Both the position numbers and the translations under genes were made by a program. The notes under the pieces are model-generated. The model saw nothing but the letters and a program-made list of their open reading frames with translations. It was not told the DNA's origin and did not search any database. From positions 1 through 7,901 of the forward strand of contig JBBSBI010000225.1 in NCBI GenBank assembly GCA_038251425.1: a DNA stretch of 7,901 bases. Direction: 5' to 3'. Of this stretch, positions 1 to 4,956 are shown piece after piece. Origin of the DNA: JBBRRP01 sp038251425. GTDB taxonomy: Bacteria > Myxococcota_A > Polyangia > Polyangiales > Polyangiaceae. Numbering within the stretch: the first letter of the stretch is position 1; every line of letters starts with the position of its first letter.

Positions 1-158
1 CGAAACACAACGAGTGGAGTCCCGAGCAGGCGGCGTGCTAGCGGTCGCGCCTTCAGCTCGCGTGAGAAGCAGAGCGGATACCAAAAATGGGTAAGCCGTG
101 CCACCGAAAGGTGCCCCTTCGATGCGAGCGGAACGAGCTTGGATTCAGCGTCAGTCAT
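1..158 (-). CDS. Rieske-type oxygenase, N-terminal fragment (cut by window edge)
   Basis: The first 52 residues are visible before the frame runs off the left edge, with no stop codon. Residues 24-43 contain THFWYPLCFSREL followed by KARPLAR. The segment ends RLLGTPLVVFR, whose last codon is cut. This W-x-P-x-x-x-S-x-E-L...P-L-x-x-x-L-L-G-x-P-L-V-x-F-R pattern is typical of the N-terminus of the Rieske domain in ring-hydroxylating and demethylating oxygenases, where it lies just before the Cys-x-His / Cys-x-x-His cluster ligands. The ligands themselves lie outside the window, so the [2Fe-2S] site is not seen. Such proteins take electrons through the Rieske centre and oxidise aromatic or other organic substrates; the substrate here is unknown. 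The ATG is chosen because an in-frame TAG lies eight codons upstream and AGGAG lies 12 bases ahead of it. The gene is divergent from the acyl-CoA dehydrogenase. The family call is from recalled motif similarity only. Confidence 0.7.
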   Translation of the reverse strand, partial: MTDAESKLVPLASKGHLSVARLTHFWYPLCFSRELKARPLARRLLGTPLVVF

Positions 159-170
159 CAGTAAGCGGCT

Positions 171-175
171 CTCCT
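171..175 (-). promoter_or_regulatory. Shine-Dalgarno of the Rieske-type gene
   Basis: AGGAG on the minus strand (ctcct on the + strand) lies 12 bases upstream of the ATG at 156-158. The spacing is longer than usual (5-9), so translation may be modest. No better in-frame start exists between this site and the ATG, apart from a CTG immediately before the ATG. Confidence 0.4.
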
Positions 176-301
176 CATTCTATCCTTGAACCGTGAGCGA
201 GCCGAGAAAGCCACCGGTCCGGGGGGCGCCCTCAGCCTCGAACAAATGACCATGGACCGCAGACCGGCCGGCGCACTACTCCTGGGCGTGTAAGTCCCAA
301 T

Positions 302-345
302 GGGCCGGGGGCCTCGCTCGTTCCGCTCGGCCCCGGCGGGTTTTT
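302..345 (+). terminator. Terminator-like hairpin followed by T5
   Basis: Bases 304-313 (GCCGGGGGCC) pair with 329-337 (GGCCCCGGC), giving nine G:C pairs with one bulged G and a 15-base loop (314-328). GGG (338-340) and TTTTT (341-345) follow. The three bases between stem and T-tract are not ideal, although CCC at 296-298 could pair with the GGG across an internal loop. It reads as an intrinsic terminator only on the + strand; the other side has no T-tract. No clear + strand gene precedes it, so it may end a short untranslated RNA, act as an attenuator ahead of the dehydrogenase, or insulate that gene from read-through. Confidence 0.5.
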
Positions 346-387
346 AACCTAGACTCGCCGGGCTGAGCGACGCGACAATCGTCGAGA

Positions 388-430
388 GGGGGGCTGGGAG
401 CGGCTGGGAGCGGCTGGGAGCGGCTGGGGG
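388..430 (+). promoter_or_regulatory. G-quadruplex motif on the coding-like strand
   Basis: Five G-runs of at least three lie at 388-393, 396-398, 406-408, 416-418 and 426-430. They are separated by a 2-base loop (CT) and then three 7-base loops (AGCGGCT). This satisfies the usual G3+ N1-7 rule for a folding G-quadruplex. The runs are on the + strand, the same sense as the downstream acyl-CoA dehydrogenase, so they would be in its mRNA leader if transcription starts upstream of about 388. The motif is seen directly; any regulatory role is inference. Confidence 0.5.
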
Positions 431-440
431 CGGCTGGAAG
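391..440 (+). repeat. Five tandem 10-bp G-rich units
   Basis: Five consecutive units fit the consensus CGGCTGGGAG. Copies 2 and 3 (401-420) are identical to the consensus, and copies 1, 4 and 5 each differ from it at one base (GGGCTGGGAG, CGGCTGGGGG, CGGCTGGAAG). The period is close to one DNA helical turn. The array ends about 80 bases before the ribosome binding site of the acyl-CoA dehydrogenase. Tandem arrays this short and near-identical commonly change copy number by replication slippage. Confidence 0.9.
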
Positions 441-518
441 GCCGGGGGGCGCTTTTTGTCTTCGCGCACACGCCCCGCGCGGAGTCGGGCACGAGCGCGT
501 ATCCTGGTAAGACCTGAC

Positions 519-524
519 GGAGGA
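519..524 (+). promoter_or_regulatory. Shine-Dalgarno GGAGGA, decides the GTG start
   Basis: GGAGGA ends seven bases before the GTG at 532. Strength and spacing are near optimal. This favours the GTG over the first in-frame ATG at 559, and rules out the out-of-frame ATG at 536. Confidence 0.85.
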
Positions 525-531
525 CCCCCAC

Positions 532-2277
532 GTGAATGATCGACCCAAAAGCAGCTTCATGGTCTCACTCTCCATTGGAGAGATCGACGAAGACATCTTG
601 TTCCCCTTCCCGCAAATGGATGACAAGGAACGGGAAACTCTGCAGACAGTATTGGAGTCCATCGATTCACTGTTGAAACCTAAGGCTAAGGAATTTGCCG
701 ATTGGGATCGCGAAGCGCACCTGCCCGAAGAATTCCTCGAAGAGCTTCGACAGTTTGGTTTGTTTGGTTTGGTGATACCTGAAGAAGGCGGTGGGGTCGG
801 CTTCGGAAGCACCGCCTACTCACGCACCTTGCAACAGATCTCAAAGTACGACGCCTCGGTGGCAGTGACGGTTGGAGCGCACAGCTCGATCGGGATGCGA
901 GGGCTGTTACTGTTCGGCAACGCTGAACAGCGTGCCAGGTATTACCCGAAGCTGGCTTCCGGTGAGATGATAGCCGCGTTCTGCTTGACTGAGCCCACCT
1001 CTGGCTCGGATGCCGCCTCGATTCGCACACGCGCCGAGAAAGTCGGCGATGATTACGTGCTGAACGGCGAAAAGATCTGGATCACCAACGGTGGAATTGC
1101 CGATTTTTTCACTGTTTTCGCTAAGACAGGCGCAGCCGACGAACGCAAGAATCTGAGTGCGTTCCTCGTGACGCGAGACATGCCGGGCGTCACCACCGGG
1201 CCGCACGAAAACAAGATGGGCCTGCGCGCGAGCTCGACCACCACCGTGCACTTCGAAAATGTTCGAATCCCTAAAGCCAACCTGCTCGGTGAAGAGGGCA
1301 AAGGCTTCAAAGTGGCGATGAACATTCTGAACAGCGGACGCACCGGCCTGGGCGGTGGTTCGGTGGGCGGCATGAAACGCTTGATTGCGTTAGCTACCAA
1401 GCAAGCTACCGAGCGCGTGCAGTTCGGCAAGCCGATCAGCGAGTATGGCTTGATCAAGCAAAAGGTCGGGCAAATGGTGATCGACTGTTATGCCACCGAA
1501 TCGGTGGTGTCGATGGTGGCTGGGCTCGTCGATCATAAGGTTGAGGACTATGCGATTGAGGCCGCCATCAGCAAAGTTCTGGCCAGCGAATGCCTGTGGC
1601 GGAGCGCGGATGAGGCCCTCCAAATTGCTGCGGGCAATGGTTACATGTGCGAATTCCCGTATGAACGCCTGGTGCGGGATTGTCGAATCAATCGCATTTT
1701 TGAGGGCACGAACGAGATCCTCCGGCTCTTCATCGCGCTTTCCGCGATGGACGATGTGGGCGCGGAGTTGAAGGAGCTCTCACGCTCGCTCAAAGGTGTC
1801 TTCGACGATCCGATCAAGGGCTTCGGTGTGGTGCGCGACTACGCGATTCGACGTGCCGCACTCGCGACCGGCGTCCCCCGCGAGAAGAGCCGGCTCACCA
1901 AAGTACACCCCTCGCTGAAGGCTCAGGCCGCCATCTTCGAAGACAAGACTCGGGATCTAGCAACGGCTGCCGATCGCTTACTGCGCCGGCATGGCAAGCT
2001 CATCATTGAGAAGCAGTTCGCCACGCGCCGCTTGGCCGACATCATGATCGATCTGTTCGCGCTGGGCTGCGTGCTCAGCCGGGTGACCTCGCGTATCACC
2101 TCGGAGGGTGAAAGCGTCGTGAGCCGCGAGATTGATATTGCCAAAGCCTTCGCTGGGCAGGCCCAACGGCGCATCGATGTGAATCTTATCGAGATCGACA
2201 AGAACGAGGACGAGCTCGTGAAGAGCCTGGCGGACTTTGCTTTCGAGCGCGAAGGTTACGCCTGGGATACGATTTGA
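532..2277 (+). CDS. Acyl-CoA dehydrogenase, long-chain ACADVL/ACAD9-like
   Basis: An FAD flavoprotein predicted to introduce the trans-2 double bond into a fatty acyl-CoA, the first step of beta-oxidation, passing electrons to electron-transfer flavoprotein. It has 581 aa, longer than the roughly 380-aa short/medium-chain enzymes and close to the very-long-chain type. Residues 80-90 carry the N-terminal motif VIPEEGGGVGF. Residues 151-163 (CLTEPTSGSDAAS) fit acyl-CoA dehydrogenase signature 1. WITNGG begins at 183 in the FAD-contacting beta domain. NILNSGR and QFGKPISE lie in the C-terminal helical domain. E391 in RIFEGTNEILR is the expected catalytic base. Residues from about 410 form the extra C-terminal domain of the ACADVL/ACAD9 group, with RRHGK and RRLADIMIDLFALG. 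The usual Q-x-x-G-G-x-G-Y reads QIAAGNGY here, with one Gly replaced by Ala. The N-terminus (FMVSLSIGEI, then LFPFPQM) also resembles ACAD9. The gene stands alone; no other beta-oxidation gene is in the window. Cytosolic or loosely membrane-bound; chain length is inferred. Confidence 0.95.
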   Translation: MNDRPKSSFMVSLSIGEIDEDILFPFPQMDDKERETLQTVLESIDSLLKPKAKEFADWDREAHLPEEFLEELRQFGLFGLVIPEEGGGVGFGSTAYSRTLQQISKYDASVAVTVGAHSSIGMRGLLLFGNAEQRARYYPKLASGEMIAAFCLTEPTSGSDAASIRTRAEKVGDDYVLNGEKIWITNGGIADFFTVFAKTGAADERKNLSAFLVTRDMPGVTTGPHENKMGLRASSTTTVHFENVRIPKANLLGEEGKGFKVAMNILNSGRTGLGGGSVGGMKRLIALATKQATERVQFGKPISEYGLIKQKVGQMVIDCYATESVVSMVAGLVDHKVEDYAIEAAISKVLASECLWRSADEALQIAAGNGYMCEFPYERLVRDCRINRIFEGTNEILRLFIALSAMDDVGAELKELSRSLKGVFDDPIKGFGVVRDYAIRRAALATGVPREKSRLTKVHPSLKAQAAIFEDKTRDLATAADRLLRRHGKLIIEKQFATRRLADIMIDLFALGCVLSRVTSRITSEGESVVSREIDIAKAFAGQAQRRIDVNLIEIDKNEDELVKSLADFAFEREGYAWDTI

Positions 2278-2284
2278 GCCGGCC

Positions 2285-3292
2285 CTAAAATCGAGCAAAA
2301 ACACCCAAACGAAGGCAGGGCCCGCTGCGCGACAGGGTTCCGAGATCCGAGGTCAGCACGCTGATGCGCTGACCCTCCGTCGCCACCCGTTCGAGCTTGA
2401 GCTTCAAGGCGGGAGCCACTTGGTAGCCCGCCTCCAACGTGAACCCTAACGCCAAGCTCTCACCCGGAGGCGCACGCTCAGCATCGGGAGTGCGCACCAC
2501 AAGCCCCGCCCCGAGCTGGAACTCGGGAGCTTTATCGTCCGTTGAATACTGATCGACGCTAGCCCCCGAAGACGCGAGGTCCACCCGTGTCCAGGCCATC
2601 CCGCCCTGAAGACGACCGAAGCCCTCAAGCCAGGACGCAACGGTATGGCGGGCACGGAAGGCACCAAAGAAGTGATCCCCCCTCAGTTCTTTTTGTGAAA
2701 GCTGTGGAGCTAATGGCCCATCCGAGGCCGACTCATGCGACCAGCCGAGCTCAGGGGCGACCACCCAGCCGCCATCAAAGCTGAGCAGATCGTAGCCAAC
2801 ACTCACACCCATCCTCACATTAACGTCGCTCGAATCGAACAGCTGGTAGCGATCATCCAGATCCCAGACTGTGTTCACGTCGAACGACGTTCGAACAGCA
2901 CCTTTAAAGGCAGAAATCATGCGCGGAGTCTTCGATTTAACGGGCGCGTCAGCGTCCAATGACTGGCTGGGAGCCTCATTCAAAGCGATCACCCTCGGGG
3001 CATTCGACGGTGGCGGTGCGGCTTTCGGCGCTCCGCTCGTGGGAGCTAGCACGCCAGGGGGATCGTTCGGCAGAGCAGCAGCTGTTGTCGCGGCGCGCTC
3101 GGCGGGCACAGGTGTTGCCGATGCCGGACTTGCTGGAGCAGCAACAGCTGGCGGAGCCACGGCTGAGGGGACTCCGTCTGTCAAGACCACGGACGGCTCC
3201 GGAGGCTCAACGGGCGCTGCTGTTTGGGCGTGGGAGGCTCCACTGAACGCGAGGACCGCAAGAAACAACGTACTCTTGATTTCAAATTTCAT
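2285..3292 (-). CDS. Predicted outer-membrane beta-barrel protein with Pro/Ala linker
   Basis: No named family is recognised. From the chosen ATG the product has 335 aa. Residues 1-22 form a signal peptide (MKFEIK, hydrophobic core, cleavage after ASHA). Residues 25-100 are almost entirely Pro, Ala, Ser, Thr and Val, a flexible periplasmic linker. Residues 130-335 alternate polar and hydrophobic residues with many aromatics and Gly (GYDLLSF, PELGW, LEAGYQV) and end LRLGVFARF. A final Phe after alternating hydrophobic residues resembles the beta-signal read by the BAM complex. This suggests a barrel of about 200 residues in the outer membrane. It is the last gene of a three-gene operon behind two propeller lipoproteins. 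Possible starts are GTG at 3307 (abutting the upstream TGA), ATG at 3298 and ATG at 3292. The last is preferred because GGGA lies nine bases ahead and the signal peptide begins MK. It converges on the acyl-CoA dehydrogenase. Confidence 0.85.
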   Translation of the reverse strand: MKFEIKSTLFLAVLAFSGASHAQTAAPVEPPEPSVVLTDGVPSAVAPPAVAAPASPASATPVPAERAATTAAALPNDPPGVLAPTSGAPKAAPPPSNAPRVIALNEAPSQSLDADAPVKSKTPRMISAFKGAVRTSFDVNTVWDLDDRYQLFDSSDVNVRMGVSVGYDLLSFDGGWVVAPELGWSHESASDGPLAPQLSQKELRGDHFFGAFRARHTVASWLEGFGRLQGGMAWTRVDLASSGASVDQYSTDDKAPEFQLGAGLVVRTPDAERAPPGESLALGFTLEAGYQVAPALKLKLERVATEGQRISVLTSDLGTLSRSGPCLRLGVFARF

Positions 3293-3307
3293 GTTCATGT
3301 TTCCCAC

Positions 3308-4918
3308 TCATTCCCCCAAAAGAAAGCCTTCAAGCGTGACCGCCCGAGTCAGATCTCGAAGATCGGTTGCCTCCATTGCCTCCAGCACCGTCGCTCTGCC
3401 AAGCGAGCTATCGTGCGTCACCAGAACGCGCTTGTGCGCAGCCTGGGTGAATAGCAAAAGATCTACCACTGGATAATCCAACCGCACCTCCTTCGGCTGG
3501 ATCTTGTTGGGGTCAGAAAGGTCGATGAAACCCACCTTATTCTGGTAGCTCGGTGCAACCCAAACACCATTCAAAGCCGCATCCGGCGTTCCGGCCTTTA
3601 AGTCTACCTGCGAGGAAACCGCATTCACGGTGCGTTTATCGAGGTCCACAATGCTCGCGCCCAGCAACCCTGCATGCCGCAGCATGACCTGATTGGGAGC
3701 AGAAGCGTCTCCCGCCGTTGGCCTGAGCGGAATCACATCAAGATACGAGTTGATCTTGAGGCGCTCGGCGTTGCGCTGCTTCCTGTCCTCGATCTGTGCC
3801 AAGTCAAGGAACACCACATCCGAAGTCCCCAGGCTGTAAAGCAGAGCACGAGTCTCGCGGGTATCCACTTGCGGCGAGCGCCCCTCAAACAGCAGGATCT
3901 TGGTCGCGGATACGGGCAAAGGAATACTCGTGACGCGGTTGGAATCAGCATTGATCACTAGCGCATTGGCGCCGGCCGCCACTAGTAAACGCCGCTCCGG
4001 CGCATCCCCATAGAGCGCCATGTCCTTCAGCTGGCCTCCCCCACCGAGTTGGTTCAAAGATGGCACGAAATCATTCTTATTCGGCTCATTTGGGACATCG
4101 CGCGGAGCTATCTGGATCACGTAAATGTCCGGCGAAGCAGAGCCTCGCAGATACACCTTGTTCTCTTTGTCATCAAAGAGAACCTGTTCCAAATTGATGC
4201 TCGGCGCGCCTACGCTCGATGCCGCCAGCTCAATCGTGAACTCGGGGCGGTTCAGATACTTGAGATCGAGCAGCGCGACGACCTGCTTGAAGAGCACGAC
4301 CGCAAGCTGACGCTCCTCCCCGTTGATCATCAGGGGCGGCGAAAACACGATACTTTCCGGCGGCTCCCCGAAACCACGAATCGTGCGATCGACCGGATTA
4401 GTGAGCTCATTTGGCTCCTGAGTCAAGTCGATGATCGCTACCTCATTCCGATTGAAGAGCAAGCGATTGGACACGTTCGTCTGACTGAACTTCACTACGA
4501 GGTAACGCCCATTCGGCGACTGCACCATCGAATCAAACGCGGCAGCCAGCTTGTAGCTCCACTTGACGCCCTGCTTGTTGAGAACCGTGATGCTGGGGAC
4601 GCTCTCGGTGGCGTCTAAATCACCAGCCGAGAGAATCAACACTTCATCTGGGTCCTCGGCTGGAGCCAAGCTCAAACGACGCTGGGCCAAAATCGGCGCC
4701 TTCGGGAGCCGCACTTGGTTGGCGTGCGGCGTCAGATTTCCAGACAAATCAAGCAAGAAGGCTCGATCGTTCCCCTGATCGATGAAGACGGCGTGGTCGA
4801 CGAGCCCGAGCGGCGGGAGGAAGCTGCTCGGATTTTCTTTAGCACCGGAGCTGCTGCAGGCCGAGACGCCGAGCGCGAGCAAACAGGGAATTGAGAAGAA
4901 ACGTTGAATCGAAAACAT
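3308..4918 (-). CDS. Beta-propeller lipoprotein, second copy
   Basis: A 536-aa exported lipoprotein of unknown function. Residues 1-20 are a signal peptide with the lipobox VSAC, and C21 should be lipidated. Ser at +2 agrees with sorting to the outer membrane under the enterobacterial rule. The rest is a series of beta-rich repeats, each with a hydrophobic strand ending in an Asp-containing turn (AFLLDLSG, VAIIDLTQ, VALLDLKY, VVFLDLAQ, ASIVDLDK, VGFIDLSD) and segments such as QSPNGRYLVV. This is typical of a YVTN/WD-like propeller of about seven blades. It lacks the long Ser/Gly linker of its upstream neighbour but otherwise aligns with it from end to end. The ATG at 4918 is preferred over the GTG at 4960 because AAGGAG lies four bases upstream and the signal peptide then starts correctly. 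No catalytic residues are recognised; a scaffold or binding role is likelier. Confidence 0.85.
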   Translation of the reverse strand: MFSIQRFFSIPCLLALGVSACSSSGAKENPSSFLPPLGLVDHAVFIDQGNDRAFLLDLSGNLTPHANQVRLPKAPILAQRRLSLAPAEDPDEVLILSAGDLDATESVPSITVLNKQGVKWSYKLAAAFDSMVQSPNGRYLVVKFSQTNVSNRLLFNRNEVAIIDLTQEPNELTNPVDRTIRGFGEPPESIVFSPPLMINGEERQLAVVLFKQVVALLDLKYLNRPEFTIELAASSVGAPSINLEQVLFDDKENKVYLRGSASPDIYVIQIAPRDVPNEPNKNDFVPSLNQLGGGGQLKDMALYGDAPERRLLVAAGANALVINADSNRVTSIPLPVSATKILLFEGRSPQVDTRETRALLYSLGTSDVVFLDLAQIEDRKQRNAERLKINSYLDVIPLRPTAGDASAPNQVMLRHAGLLGASIVDLDKRTVNAVSSQVDLKAGTPDAALNGVWVAPSYQNKVGFIDLSDPNKIQPKEVRLDYPVVDLLLFTQAAHKRVLVTHDSSLGRATVLEAMEATDLRDLTRAVTLEGFLLGE

Positions 4919-4922
4919 GGCT

Positions 4923-4928
4923 CTCCTT
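4923..4928 (-). promoter_or_regulatory. Shine-Dalgarno AAGGAG, decides the ATG at 4918
   Basis: AAGGAG on the minus strand lies within AGAAGGAGAG, four bases before the ATG at 4916-4918. The alternative GTG at 4958-4960 overlaps the upstream stop codon as GTGA. It would add 14 residues rich in Leu and Arg in front of an already complete signal peptide. Confidence 0.75.
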
Positions 4929-4956
4929 CTTAAAAGGCTTAAGGCTAACGACCGGC

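Larger units (their letters stand above)
159..531. other. Structured intergenic region between divergent genes
   Basis: These 373 bases separate the Rieske-type gene (minus) from the acyl-CoA dehydrogenase (plus). No convincing protein is encoded. The longest + frame (165-293) has no recognisable sequence and no ribosome binding site, and the minus frames over 349-531 simply translate the tandem repeat. The stretch holds several self-complementary segments (GGGCGCCC at 224-231, CCGGCCGG at 264-271), a terminator-like hairpin with T5 (302-345), five 10-bp G-rich tandem units (391-440), and the dehydrogenase ribosome binding site (519-524). Promoters for both genes should lie here, but no pair of -35/-10 boxes stands out. 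Confidence 0.7.

Noticed and set aside
151..162. 12-base direct match tcagtcatcagt, also found at 7866-7877
   Set aside because: One or two 12-base matches are expected by chance in a window of this size.
177..182. TAGAAT on the minus strand as a -10 box for the Rieske-type gene
   Set aside because: No acceptable -35 lies 16-18 bases upstream, and the start of transcription would fall on the ribosome binding site.
276..812. Minus-strand frames over the intergenic region and the dehydrogenase start
   Set aside because: They translate the 10-bp tandem repeat into PLPAAPSRSQ-like low complexity and run antisense to a strongly conserved enzyme.
2871..3476. Long + strand open frame (201 codons) opposite the barrel protein
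   Set aside because: It is the antisense of the Pro/Ala linker and signal peptide and crosses into the neighbouring gene. The minus strand has a signal peptide, barrel pattern and operon spacing.
4049..4618. 189-codon + strand frame opposite the second propeller gene
   Set aside because: It is antisense to a lipoprotein with clear repeats and signal peptide; its own residues show no recognisable domain.
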